DNA of 64,000 bases, taken from the NCBI RefSeq assembly GCF_018388445.1, contig NZ_CP074405.1, forward strand, positions 3,472,001 to 3,536,000, given 5' to 3'. The position numbers and the translations under genes are program-made. Within the stretch, counting starts at the first letter, position 1, and every line of letters starts with the position of its first letter. The notes under the pieces are model-generated. The model was not told the DNA's origin. It saw only the letters and a program-made list of their open reading frames with translations, and ran no database searches. Positions 31,917 to 42,640 of the stretch are shown here, piece after piece. The DNA comes from Cellulomonas wangleii. GTDB lineage: Bacteria > Actinomycetota > Actinomycetes > Actinomycetales > Cellulomonadaceae.

Positions 31917-34181
31917 ATGACCGACTACGGGCACGAGCTGCAGCTCGGCACGTTCCTCACCCCGCAGAACGCCGACCCGCAGACCCCGGTCGACCTGGCC
32001 GTGCTCACCGAGCAGGCCGGCCTCGATCTGGTGACGTTCCAGGACCACCCGTACCAGCCGTCGTTCCTCGACACCTGGACGCTGCTGTCGTGGGTCGCCG
32101 CGCGCACCGAGCGCGTGCACCTGTCCGGCAACGTCCTCAACGTGCCGATGCGCCCGCCGGCCGTCCTGGCGCGCGCGGCCGCGAGCCTCGACCTGCTGTC
32201 CGGCGGCCGCGTCGAGCTCGGCCTGGGCGCCGGGGCGTTCTGGGACGCCATCGAGGGCATGGGCGTCCCGCGGCTGACCCCCGGCGAGGCCGTCGACGCG
32301 CTCGGCGAGGCCATCGACGTCATCCGCGCCCTGTGGGACACCGACGGGCGCGGCGCGCTGCGCGTCGGCGGCGACCACCACCGCCTCGCGGGCGCCAAGC
32401 GTGGCCCGGCCCCGGCGCACGAGATCGGCATCTGGGTCGGCGCCTACAAGCCCCGCATGCTGCGCCTGGTCGGCCGGAAGGCCGACGGCTGGCTGCCCTC
32501 GCTGGGTTACCTGCAGCCCGGCGACCTCGCGCGCGGCAACGCGACGATCGACGAGGCCGCGACGGCTGCCGGCCGCGACCCCCGCGAGATCCGCCGGCTG
32601 CTCAACATCAACGGCCGCTTCTCCCCCACCCCGGGCGACGGTCTGGACGGCCCGCCCGAGCAGTGGGTCGACGCCCTCGTCCGGTACGCGCTCGAGGACG
32701 GCATCGGCACCTTCGTCCTCGCCACCGACGACCCCGCGACCATCCGGACGTTCGCCGAGCAGGTCGCCCCGGCGGTCCGCGACGCGGTCGCCGCCGAGCG
32801 CGCCTCGTCGGGCACGTCCAGCGGTCCGGTCCGCGCCGCCGCCGCCCTGGCCAAGCGGGTCGACGGCATCGCCTACGACGCCGTGCCCGCCGGCCTGCCC
32901 GCCGTCGAGCCCGGCGACCGCGCGTACGCCTCCCTGCGCTCCACCTACATGCGCCGCGGCGCGCCCGGCATCGTCCTGCTGCCCCGCACCACCGCGCAGG
33001 TGGTCGACGCCCTCGGGTACGCCCGCGAGCAGCGCGGGCCGCTGGCGGTGCGGTCCGGCGGGCACGGCATCTCCGGCCGGTCGACCAACGACGGCGGCGT
33101 CGTGCTCGACGTCGGCGCGCTGGACGAGGTGACGGTCGTCGACGAGGCGACGCGCCGCGTGCGGCTCGGCGCGGGCGCGACCTGGGGCAAGGTCGCCGCG
33201 ACGCTGGCCCCGCACGGGTGGGCGATCTCGTCGGGCGACTACGGCGGCGTCGGCGTCGGCGGGCTGGCGACGACCGGCGGGATCGGCCTGCTCGGCCGCT
33301 CGCAGGGCCTGACCATCGACCACGTCGTCGCCTACGAGGTCGTCACGGCCGACGGCACCGTGCGCGTCGTCGACGCCCGGCACGAGCCCGAGCTGTTCTG
33401 GGGGCTGCGGGGCGCGGGCGGCAACCTCGGCGTCGTCACGTGGGTGGAGCTCGAGGCCCCCGAGGTGCCGGACGTCGTCTTCGCGACCATGACGTTCGAC
33501 GCCTCCGACCCCGCCCGCCTCCTCGCCCGCTGGGGCCGCGTCGTCCAGGACGCCGACCGACGGCTCACCAGCTTCCTGCACGTGCAGGCCGGGGGCAGCG
33601 GCCGTCAGCCGCTCGCGCAGGCCATGACGGTGTGGGCGGACGACGACACGACGTCGGCCGTCGCGGCCCTCGAGGAGCTGCTCGGCGCGGGGACCGTGCT
33701 CGACCAGCGCGCGACCCTCACGCCGTACACCGGCGTCGTCGGCCCGGTGGCCCGCCACCACGACGGCGGTGCACCGCCCGTCACCCGCTCCGGGCTGCTG
33801 CCCGCCATGACGGACGCGGCGGCCGCCGACCTCGGGCGCCTTCTCGGCTCGGGCGAGGCGATGCTGCTGCAGCTGCGGGCGACGGGAGCCGCCGGCAACG
33901 ACGTCGCGCCGGACGCGACCGCGTACGCCCACCGCCACCAGCAGCTCTCGGCCACGGCCTTCGCTGGACGCTCGTCCCGCACCGGGCTGGACGACACGTG
34001 GGACCGGCTCGCGCACCCGCACATGGACGGCCTGTACCTGTCCTTCGAGACCGACCCGCGCCCCGAGCGGCTGCGCGACGCCTTCCCGCCGCTCACGCTC
34101 GACCGGCTGCGGGCGCTCAAGCGCACGTACGACCCGGACCACGTCTTCGACCAGAACTTCCCCATCGACCCGCGGGGCTGA
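31917..34181 (+). CDS. Fusion of LLM flavin monooxygenase and BBE-type FAD oxidase
   Basis: A 754-residue protein joining two flavin enzymes. Residues 1-290 are a luciferase-like (LLM) monooxygenase: MRPPAVLARAAASLDLLSGG, VELGLGAGAFWDAIEGMG, GIWVGAYKPRMLRLVGRKAD. After a 35-residue linker, residues 325-754 are an FAD oxidase of the berberine-bridge type. RSGGHGISGR provides His383 for covalent FAD, and the C-terminus YDPDHVFDQNFPIDPRG is the BBE tail. The second usual flavin link, a Cys after the SGD loop, is Tyr442 (GDYGGVGVGG), so FAD should be held only through His. GGAGG precedes ATG 31917. Divergent MarR control. Confidence 0.9.
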   Translation: MTDYGHELQLGTFLTPQNADPQTPVDLAVLTEQAGLDLVTFQDHPYQPSFLDTWTLLSWVAARTERVHLSGNVLNVPMRPPAVLARAAASLDLLSGGRVELGLGAGAFWDAIEGMGVPRLTPGEAVDALGEAIDVIRALWDTDGRGALRVGGDHHRLAGAKRGPAPAHEIGIWVGAYKPRMLRLVGRKADGWLPSLGYLQPGDLARGNATIDEAATAAGRDPREIRRLLNINGRFSPTPGDGLDGPPEQWVDALVRYALEDGIGTFVLATDDPATIRTFAEQVAPAVRDAVAAERASSGTSSGPVRAAAALAKRVDGIAYDAVPAGLPAVEPGDRAYASLRSTYMRRGAPGIVLLPRTTAQVVDALGYAREQRGPLAVRSGGHGISGRSTNDGGVVLDVGALDEVTVVDEATRRVRLGAGATWGKVAATLAPHGWAISSGDYGGVGVGGLATTGGIGLLGRSQGLTIDHVVAYEVVTADGTVRVVDARHEPELFWGLRGAGGNLGVVTWVELEAPEVPDVVFATMTFDASDPARLLARWGRVVQDADRRLTSFLHVQAGGSGRQPLAQAMTVWADDDTTSAVAALEELLGAGTVLDQRATLTPYTGVVGPVARHHDGGAPPVTRSGLLPAMTDAAAADLGRLLGSGEAMLLQLRATGAAGNDVAPDATAYAHRHQQLSATAFAGRSSRTGLDDTWDRLAHPHMDGLYLSFETDPRPERLRDAFPPLTLDRLRALKRTYDPDHVFDQNFPIDPRG

Positions 34182-34185
34182 GGCC

Positions 34186-34224
34186 GTGCAGGGTCCGTGG
34201 CGTCCAGCGCCACGAACCCTGCAC
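34186..34224 (+). terminator. Long hairpin after the fusion gene
   Basis: GTGCAGGGTCCGTGGCG pairs with CGCCACGAACCCTGCAC (one small internal bulge) beginning five bases past the stop. This isolates the flavin gene from the repeat-protein operon downstream. Confidence 0.8.
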
Positions 34225-34227
34225 ACC

Positions 34228-34259
34228 CGGCCGTCGCGTGGCGCGGCCGTCGCGTGGCG
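34228..34259. repeat. Two tandem 16-bp direct repeats upstream of the repeat-protein operon
   Basis: CGGCCGTCGCGTGGCG occurs twice with no gap, 85-116 bp upstream of the ATG at 34344. It could be a regulator binding array for the sigma/amidoligase operon. Confidence 0.7.
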
Positions 34260-34343
34260 AGAACGAATCCGCACGGACTCCACATCTCGGGTACCCAGGG
34301 GCGTTGTCAGGGGGCACGCTCATCCCCGAGACCTGGAGGACCC

Positions 34344-34949
34344 ATGAACCCCAGCACCACGTCCCGCCCGCGTCGCAAGCGCCTCGTCGTCGCCGGTGCC
34401 ATCGCGGCGAGCCTGTCCGTCGCCGGCGCCGGCGCGGCGGTGGCCGCGAGCAACGCGACCAGCCCCGAGGGCACCACCGCGGCCGCGGTGCACGAGGGCC
34501 CCGCCGTCGTCACCGAGGCGGACGCCCCGGCGCCGGTGGCGGTGACCGACGCACCCGCGGCGGCGCCCTCCGCCGACGACGAGTGGGCCGCGATGCCCGA
34601 CGGCTACACGCGCGAGCAGTACGAGGCGCTGTGGTCGTCCGGCTACACGCCGGAGGACATCAACGCCCTGGGTGAGCTCTGGCAGATCGAGGGCACCGAG
34701 CTCAAGGCCCGGATCGGTCAGGCCGTCCTGGACGGTGAGCAGCTGCCGGTCGCGCCGGGCTCGACCCCGCAGGACCCGGCCGTCGCGCAGTTCGCCGCCG
34801 TCTGGGAGGCCGGCTACACCGCCGAGGACATCGAGGCGCTCAACGCCCTGTGGGGCACCGACTGGGCCGAGACCAAGGCACGCGCCGGCCAGGCGATCCT
34901 CGACGGTCAGCCGCTGCCCGTCGCGCCGGGCAGCAACCCCGCGTCCTGA
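34344..34949 (+). CDS. Secreted protein with two 50-residue WxxGYT-LDG-LPVAPGS repeats
   Basis: A 201-residue exported protein. The signal peptide (RRKRLVVAGAIAASLSVAGA, cleavage near AVAAS) and an Ala/Pro/Val spacer precede two copies of a repeat (about 91-140 and 149-197). The repeat consensus is W-x2-GYTxEDIxALxxLW-x6-ExKARxGQAxLDG-x-xLPVAPGS. Repeat 1 is introduced by MPDGYTREQ. The same repeat, also twice, forms the outer part of the membrane protein encoded at 36670. I know no named domain. ATG 34344 follows TGGAGG. It is first in a four-gene run with an amidoligase and a sigma factor. Confidence 0.85.
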   Translation: MNPSTTSRPRRKRLVVAGAIAASLSVAGAGAAVAASNATSPEGTTAAAVHEGPAVVTEADAPAPVAVTDAPAAAPSADDEWAAMPDGYTREQYEALWSSGYTPEDINALGELWQIEGTELKARIGQAVLDGEQLPVAPGSTPQDPAVAQFAAVWEAGYTAEDIEALNALWGTDWAETKARAGQAILDGQPLPVAPGSNPAS

Positions 34950-34988
34950 CGACGTCCACCTGACGACCCACCGACGACGAGGACCTTC

Positions 34989-36074
34989 GTGGACGAGCTG
35001 ACGTTGCGCACCGGATTCGAGATCGAGCTCCTGGCCCCGGCCGGGTCCGACAGGCAGGCGCTGGCCGACGTGGTCGCGGCACGGGTGGGGGGCAGCGTGC
35101 GGCGGGCGTTCCACGCCGACAGCCAGCCGTCGCCGGTGCCCGGCGTCAGCGTCTTCCGGCACCTGTCGCCGGCGTTCGACGTCCTCGACGCGCAGGGGGC
35201 GCCGGTAGCACTCCTCGTCGACGACATCACCATCGAGGCGGACCTCGCCCCGGTGCCCGGGTCGCGGCCGCGGCCCGGGCACCGGGGGTGGTACCGGCTG
35301 GTGTCCGACGACGGGCGGCTCCTGCGGCTCGTCGAGCGCACCGTCGACCCTCACGCCCCGCTGGCGACGGTGCTCGACCCCGTCGCGGAGCTCTTCGGGG
35401 TGCACGTCGACGTGTTCCCGGCGGCGGCGCGCGTCAACGACCCCACGGGGGCGTCGATCGCGGTCGCCCTGCCGTTGCCGCCCGGGCGGGAACGCCCGTG
35501 CGAGATCGTCACGCCGCCCCTCGTGCGCGACCACGCGCGCGCCCTCGAGCGGCTCCTGGGGCCCGCCCGGGAGCTCGGGTTCACGATCCCGCAGGAGGCG
35601 GCGGTGCACCTGCACGTCGACGCCGGGCCGTTCCGTCGGTCGTCGGCGTTCGCCAACCTCGTGCGGCTGTTCGCGCACTGGCGCGAGCCGCTGTGGGCCG
35701 CGCTCGGCACCAACCCGCGGTGCCGCCGGCTCGCACCGCTGCCCGACGCGCTCGTCGGGTTCGTCGAGCAGGGCTGGCAGGACACCGACACGGGCTGGTC
35801 GGCCCTGCGCGACGCGGCCCGGGCCGTCGGTCTGACGAAGTACGCGGACGTGAACCTCGTCCAGCTCGTCGCCACGCGGCCCGTGCGCGACACCGTCGAG
35901 GTCCGCATCCTGCCCGGTGCGATCGACGCCCGGTCGGTCGTCGAGCGTGCGGCACTCGTCGAGCGTCTGCTGCTGCGCTGCCTCGACCCCGCACCGCTGC
36001 CGCTGCCGGGACCGGACGCGGCGCACGACCCGCGCGCCGCACTCCAGGACCTCCTCACCGTGGCGGCCCGATGA
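34989..36074 (+). CDS. Amidoligase_2-like (COOH-NH2 ligase) protein
   Basis: A 361-residue protein of the glutamine-synthetase-fold amidoligase group. Family marks seen are GFEIELLAP with Glu11/Glu13, PCEIVTPPL (Glu172), AVHLHVDAG (His207, His209), KYADVNLVQL (Asn289) and TVEVRILPG (Glu304, Arg306). These correspond to the metal/ATP-binding strands of Amidoligase_2 (PF12224), as I recall it. Such enzymes join a carboxyl and an amine in peptides or cell-wall units. GTG 34989 follows a GAGGACC site 39 bp after the secreted repeat gene. The sigma-factor ATG overlaps its stop. The natural substrate is unknown; the co-encoded repeat protein is a candidate. Confidence 0.75.
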   Translation: MDELTLRTGFEIELLAPAGSDRQALADVVAARVGGSVRRAFHADSQPSPVPGVSVFRHLSPAFDVLDAQGAPVALLVDDITIEADLAPVPGSRPRPGHRGWYRLVSDDGRLLRLVERTVDPHAPLATVLDPVAELFGVHVDVFPAAARVNDPTGASIAVALPLPPGRERPCEIVTPPLVRDHARALERLLGPARELGFTIPQEAAVHLHVDAGPFRRSSAFANLVRLFAHWREPLWAALGTNPRCRRLAPLPDALVGFVEQGWQDTDTGWSALRDAARAVGLTKYADVNLVQLVATRPVRDTVEVRILPGAIDARSVVERAALVERLLLRCLDPAPLPLPGPDAAHDPRAALQDLLTVAAR

Positions 36075-36673
36075 CGTGGCTGGGGGCCGTGGGCCCCGAG
36101 AGCGCCGAGGTGCCGGTGGTCGCCCTCGCCGAGCGGCGCCGGGGCCACGGGGCCCGCACGGCCGCCCCCACGACCGCGCTGGACGACCTGGTGCGCACCC
36201 ACCTGCCGGGGCTCCTGCGGTACGCGACCGTCCTCACCGGTGACGGGCACACGGCCGCCGACCTCGTCCAGGAGGTGCTGCTGCGCGCCCACGTGCGCTG
36301 GCACCGCATCGCCCTCATGGAACGCCCCGACCTGTACCTGCGGCGCATGGTGACCAACGAGCACCTGTCGTGGCGGCGACGCTGGCACGTGCGGACGATC
36401 CACCCCGCGTCGGACGACGTGCTGGCCGCGCACGCACCGCCGCAGCACGACCACGCCGGGGCCGCGGGCCGCGACGACGTCATGTGGGAGCACCTGGCCG
36501 CCCTCCCGCCGCGACAGCGCACGGTGCTCGTGCTGCGCTACTACGAGGGCCTGGCCGACCCCGAGATCGCCCAGGTGCTGGGGACGTCGAGCGCGACGGT
36601 GCGCTCGCACGCCGCCCGCGCCCTGGCCACCCTGCGCGACACCGACCTCACCACGGCACCGGAGACACGATGA
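36071..36673 (+). CDS. ECF/SigE-family RNA polymerase sigma factor
   Basis: A 200-residue two-domain sigma factor. Region 2 reads LPGLLRYATVLTGDGHTAAD then LVQEVLLRAHVRWHRIALME. Region 4 reads LPPRQRTVLVLRYYEGLADP then EIAQVLGTSSATVRSHAARA. A 30-residue N-terminal extension is present. ATGA overlaps link it to the amidoligase upstream and to the membrane repeat protein downstream, so all three are translated as a unit. It most likely directs transcription of this operon and perhaps other repeat-protein genes. Confidence 0.92.
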   Translation: MTWLGAVGPESAEVPVVALAERRRGHGARTAAPTTALDDLVRTHLPGLLRYATVLTGDGHTAADLVQEVLLRAHVRWHRIALMERPDLYLRRMVTNEHLSWRRRWHVRTIHPASDDVLAAHAPPQHDHAGAAGRDDVMWEHLAALPPRQRTVLVLRYYEGLADPEIAQVLGTSSATVRSHAARALATLRDTDLTTAPETR

Positions 36674-37419
36674 GCCCGCACCGCCGACCTCCCGGCTCCC
36701 CCGACCCCGCGGTCCCGTCGGACGACGACCTGGCCGCACTGATCACCGGCGCCCTGCACCGACGCGCCCGCACCGCACCCGACCCCGCCGAGGTCGCCGA
36801 CCGGCTCGCCGCGTCGGTGGGCCGCCGCACGCCCCCGCGCGCCGTCGCCCTGCGCCGGGGCGGTCAGGTCCTCGCCGCCGGCGTCGTCACCGGCTCGATC
36901 GCGGTCGCTGCCGGGGGTGCGGCAGCCGCGGCGAACCCGTACTCGCGGGTCGCGGTGGCCTTCGAGGGCGCGGCACGGACCGTCGGCATCGACGTGTCCT
37001 TCATGCCGGACGGGTACACCCGCGAGCAGGACGAGGCGCTCTGGGCGGCGGGGTACGAGACCGAGGAGCTCGACGCCCTCGCGGCGCTGTGGGGCACGGA
37101 CCGCATCGAGACCAAGGCGCGCACCGGGCAGATGCTGCTCGACGGGCTCGAGGTCCCCGTGGCCCCGGGCTCCGTGCCCTCGCCCAACCCCGGGGAGGAC
37201 CAGTCCGAGGCCTTCTGGGCCGCCGGGTACACGTTCGAGGACCTCACGGTGCTGACCGAGCTCTGGGGTGTCGAGCCCTTCGACGCCAAGGTGCGCGCCG
37301 GGCAGGCCGTCCTCGACGGCGAGGCGCTCCCGATCCCGCCCGGTTCCGCACCGTCCCCGGCGGTGCCCGCACCCCTGGACCGGGCCCCGGCGGTCGGACC
37401 CGCGGCCGAGGACGGCTGA
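36670..37419 (+). CDS. Putative anti-sigma-type membrane protein with two outer repeats
   Basis: A 249-residue protein with anti-sigma topology. A 65-residue cytoplasmic N-terminus (SDDDLAALITGALHRRARTA, PAEVADRLAASVGRR) is followed by one transmembrane helix (about 66-88, VLAAGVVTGSIAVAAGGAAA). The outer domain contains two copies (119-168 and 177-226) of the same repeat found in the secreted protein at 34344, including the identical lead MPDGYTREQ. No zinc motif (HxxxCxxC) is present. It is encoded directly after the sigma factor with an ATGA overlap, so I infer that it holds and releases that sigma factor in response to the outer repeats. Confidence 0.75.
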   Translation: MSPHRRPPGSPDPAVPSDDDLAALITGALHRRARTAPDPAEVADRLAASVGRRTPPRAVALRRGGQVLAAGVVTGSIAVAAGGAAAAANPYSRVAVAFEGAARTVGIDVSFMPDGYTREQDEALWAAGYETEELDALAALWGTDRIETKARTGQMLLDGLEVPVAPGSVPSPNPGEDQSEAFWAAGYTFEDLTVLTELWGVEPFDAKVRAGQAVLDGEALPIPPGSAPSPAVPAPLDRAPAVGPAAEDG

Positions 37420-37436
37420 GAGCCGGCCCCGACGCG

Positions 37437-37483
37437 CGCGAGGCCGGCCCCGACCCGCTGTGCGGGGAGGGACCGGCCTCGCG
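37437..37483. terminator. Bidirectional terminator between the repeat operon and asd
   Basis: CGCGAGGCCGG and CCGGCCTCGCG pair perfectly around a GC-rich loop, between convergent stops at 37419 and 37493. Confidence 0.85.
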
Positions 37484-37492
37484 GTCGGTGCG

Positions 37493-39821
<2,329 letters not shown>

Positions 39822-39861
39822 GGGATCGGACGCTTCCGGACGGGCGGTCAGGGACCCCGCG

Positions 39862-39867
39862 AGTGTA
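39862..39867 (-). promoter_or_regulatory. -10 box of the lysC-asd operon
   Basis: On the minus strand TACACT matches the actinobacterial -10 consensus (TAnnnT). It lies about 41 bp before the lysC GTG. No clear -35 was seen and no lysine riboswitch is evident in the 217-bp gap. Confidence 0.45.
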
Positions 39868-40038
39868 GGCCCGGCCCAGGATGCGGACTGCCGCGATTTC
39901 GCATGGCGGACACCGTGGTCCGGCGCCGCTGAAGCGATTGGGGACCTGGCGGCGACGACCGTCCGGGCGCACGCTCGTCGGGACGAGCGCGACGCCGCCC
40001 CCGGGCGCGCCGCACCACGCGCCACGCAGGGGAGAACC

Positions 40039-41337
40039 ATGACCACCACCCGCCCGGTCGCGCGCGCCCGCGCGCTCCTCGCCGCGCTCGCGGCCGCAGC
40101 CGTGACGGCCGTCGGCATCGCCGGCGCCGTCGGCGCGCAGGCCGTCGACACCTGCAGCGTGGTGTGGACCACCAACGCCTGGCCCGGCGGCTTCGTCACC
40201 GAGGCCCGCCTGACCACCGGCCCGGCACGGTCCGGCTGGACGCTCACGTTCGACCTGGCCCCCGGGGCACGGATCAGCAACGCGTGGAGCGCCACGGCCA
40301 CGCAGTCCGGCGCCACGGTGACGATGACCAACGCCCCGTGGAACGGCGCACTGGCCGCGGGCGCGACCGTCTCGTTCGGGTTCCAGGGGACGTCGACGTC
40401 GGCACCCACCCCGCCGCAGGACGTGCGGCTGGACGGCGTGCTGTGCGACGGCCAGGGCGGGTCCACCGGGACGCCGACCCCGACCGTGACGCCCACCCCG
40501 TCGGTCACGCCGTCGGTGACGGCCACGCCGACGCCCACGCCGACGCCGTCGGTCACACCGACGCCCACCCCCACACCGACGCCGTCGGTCACGCCCACGC
40601 CGACCCCGACGCCGACCGTCACGCCGACGCCCACCCCCACACCGGAGCCGGGCACCTGCGCCGGCGGGTTCTGCGACGGCTTCGAGCAGCAGACCGGCAC
40701 CACGCCCGCCGCGCCCTGGACCGTCGTCCACCCGGACTGCTCGGGCACCGGGACCGCGAGCATCGACTCCGCGGTGGCGCGCACCGGGATGCGTTCGCTG
40801 CGGGTGAACGGCGCGGTCGGCTACTGCAACCACGTCTTCGTCCGCGCGGACGGCGCGGTCTCGGGGACGGCCGGGCAGCCCACCTACCTGCGGTTCTGGG
40901 TCCGTCACACCACGCCGCTGCCGACGTCGCACGTGACGTTCATGGCCCTGCAGGACGCGGCCGACGGCGGCAAGGACCTGCGCATGGGTGGCCAGAACGG
41001 CGCCCTGCAGTGGAACCGCGCGTCCGACGACGCCACGCTGCCCGAGCAGAGCCCGTCGGGCGTCGCGCTGAGCCGGCCGCTGCCGACCGGGCAGTGGGCC
41101 TGCGTCGAGGCCCTCGTCGACCCCGCCGGCCGCCTGACGACGTGGCTGGACGGGACCCAGGTGACCGGCCTGGTCGCCGACGGCACCCCGACGCACGACG
41201 TCGACGGCCAGTGGTACGCCAAGGCCTGGACGCCGCGCCTGGTGGACCTCCGGCTCGGCTGGGAGAGCTACGGCGACGGCGCGGACACGCTCTGGTACGA
41301 CGACGTGGTCGTCGGGACGTCCCGCACGGGCTGCTGA
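40039..41337 (+). CDS. Secreted CBM2 protein with Cip1-like domain
   Basis: A 432-residue secreted protein. A signal peptide ([20 protein letters not shown]) leads to an N-terminal CBM2 (about 36-135; [20 protein letters not shown] with paired Cys). A 65-residue Thr/Pro/Ser/Val linker of TPTPSVTP repeats follows. The C-terminal domain (about 205-432; [60 protein letters not shown]) has the Cys-rich jelly-roll look of Cip1-like cellulose-active proteins related to polysaccharide lyases. It should bind cellulose; catalytic activity is uncertain. Convergent neighbours and reversed orientation mark it as an insert in a housekeeping block. Confidence 0.8.
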   Translation: MTTTRPVARARALLAALAAAAVTAVGIAGAVGAQAVDTCSVVWTTNAWPGGFVTEARLTTGPARSGWTLTFDLAPGARISNAWSATATQSGATVTMTNAPWNGALAAGATVSFGFQGTSTSAPTPPQDVRLDGVLCDGQGGSTGTPTPTVTPTPSVTPSVTATPTPTPTPSVTPTPTPTPTPSVTPTPTPTPTVTPTPTPTPEPGTCAGGFCDGFEQQTGTTPAAPWTVVHPDCSGTGTASIDSAVARTGMRSLRVNGAVGYCNHVFVRADGAVSGTAGQPTYLRFWVRHTTPLPTSHVTFMALQDAADGGKDLRMGGQNGALQWNRASDDATLPEQSPSGVALSRPLPTGQWACVEALVDPAGRLTTWLDGTQVTGLVADGTPTHDVDGQWYAKAWTPRLVDLRLGWESYGDGADTLWYDDVVVGTSRTGC

Positions 41338-41378
41338 CCCTGCAGCCGGCCGGTCGGACGGGAGGGAGAGGTCGGGCG

Positions 41379-41490
41379 TCAGGCCGAGCGGGTGCGCAGG
41401 CGCAGGCCGAGGAGGTACATCTCGCACCCGAGGCACAGGCCGAACGCCGCGTTGAGGAACGCCGCCGCGAGGGCGACGGCCGGCCGTCCA
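41379..41490 (-). pseudogene. Remnant of a DUF4395 membrane protein
   Basis: On the minus strand the frame ending TGA at 41379 encodes RPAVALAAAFLNAAFGLCLG followed by CEMYLLGLRLRTRSA. This is the characteristic C-terminal CLGC helix of DUF4395 proteins. Upstream codons (PTRRRPTGGRVTRG) do not look like the rest of that family, and no start or earlier helix is visible. Only the last helix of about 35 residues remains. It lies between two plus-strand genes, so it is a leftover of an earlier arrangement. Confidence 0.6.
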
Positions 41491-41623
41491 CGGGTGACCC
41501 GGCCGCCCGTGGGACGGCGGCGGGTCGGGCCGCACCCCGTCCCTCCGGGGGCCCAGGGCCGTTCGGGTGCGGTCCACCCGGAGGGGGACCCCGCCGCCGC
41601 GGGCAGGCTCCTAGCGTGGCGTC

Positions 41624-42640
41624 ATGGCAGCCGACGCACCGCCCCCACCACCCGACGTCCCCGCCGCCACCGCTCCGGGGGCCGCGGCGCTCGCCGTCGC
41701 GCCCCCCGGCATCGAGGTGGTCGGCCTGCGCCGCGCCTTCGGCACCGTGCGGGCACTCGACGGCGTCGACCTGGTCGCACGCGCCGGGGCGGTCACCGCC
41801 CTCGTCGGTCCCAACGGCTCCGGCAAGACGACGCTCCTGCTCGTGCTGGCCGGGCTGCTCGTGCCCGACTCCGGCCAGGTGCGGATCGCAGGCCACGACC
41901 CCGTGACGGACAGCGCCGCGGCCCGCGCGCGCACCGGGTGGATGCCGGACGCGTTCGGCACCTGGGACTCGCTGACGGCCCGCGAGGTCCTCCTGACCTT
42001 CGCCGACGCGTACCGCGTCGAGCGCACCCGCGCCGCGGCCCGCGTCGACGAGCTGCTGGCGACCGTGCACCTGTCCGAGTACGCCGACCAGCCGGCCGCG
42101 GTGCTCTCACGGGGCCAGAAGCAGCGCCTCGGCCTGGCACGGGCGCTGGTCCACGACCCGCAGGTGCTGCTGCTCGACGAGCCCGCCAGCGGGCTGGACC
42201 CGCGCTCGCGCGTGGACCTGCGGATCCTGCTGCGGCGGCTGGCCGACGAGGGCCGCACCGTCCTCGTGTCGTCGCACGTGCTGTCCGAGCTGGACGAGAT
42301 GGCCGACGACGCGGTGTTCCTCTCGCGCGGCCGCACGGTGGCCGGCATGTCCGAGGCCGACGCGGCGGCGGGCCGGCGCACCTGGCACGTGCGGGCGCTG
42401 TCGCTCCGCGCGCTGACGGACTGGCTCGACGCGTCCGGCGTGCGGTACCGGCCGGACGGCGCCGGGCGCCCCGAGGGCCCGGACGCCGCCGGTGGCGTGC
42501 TCGTCGACGTCGACGGCGAGACCGGCGCGGCCGCGCTGCTGCGTGACGCGGTCACGGCCGGTGTCCCCCTCGTGTCGTCGGCACCCGCCGCCGGTGCGCT
42601 CGAGCAGGCGTACCTCGCACTGGAGGAGGAGCGGCGATGA
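41624..42640 (+). CDS. ABC exporter ATP-binding protein
   Basis: A 338-residue ATPase. An Ala/Pro-rich N-terminal extension precedes Walker A GPNGSGKTTLLLVLAG, the Q-loop region TGWMPDAFGTWDSLTAREVL, signature LSRGQKQRLGLARALVHDP, Walker B VLLLDEPASGLDPRSR and switch LVSSHVLSELDEMADD. The C-terminal 90 residues form a small accessory domain (TWHVRALSLRALTDWLDASG). Its stop overlaps the start of the permease gene (ATGA), giving a two-gene ABC-2 exporter of unknown cargo. Confidence 0.92.
   Translation: MAADAPPPPPDVPAATAPGAAALAVAPPGIEVVGLRRAFGTVRALDGVDLVARAGAVTALVGPNGSGKTTLLLVLAGLLVPDSGQVRIAGHDPVTDSAAARARTGWMPDAFGTWDSLTAREVLLTFADAYRVERTRAAARVDELLATVHLSEYADQPAAVLSRGQKQRLGLARALVHDPQVLLLDEPASGLDPRSRVDLRILLRRLADEGRTVLVSSHVLSELDEMADDAVFLSRGRTVAGMSEADAAAGRRTWHVRALSLRALTDWLDASGVRYRPDGAGRPEGPDAAGGVLVDVDGETGAAALLRDAVTAGVPLVSSAPAAGALEQAYLALEEERR

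Noticed and set aside
40480..40650. Short periodic repeats resembling a CRISPR array
   Set aside because: They are in-frame Thr/Pro linker codons of the CBM2 protein, without unique spacers of constant length.
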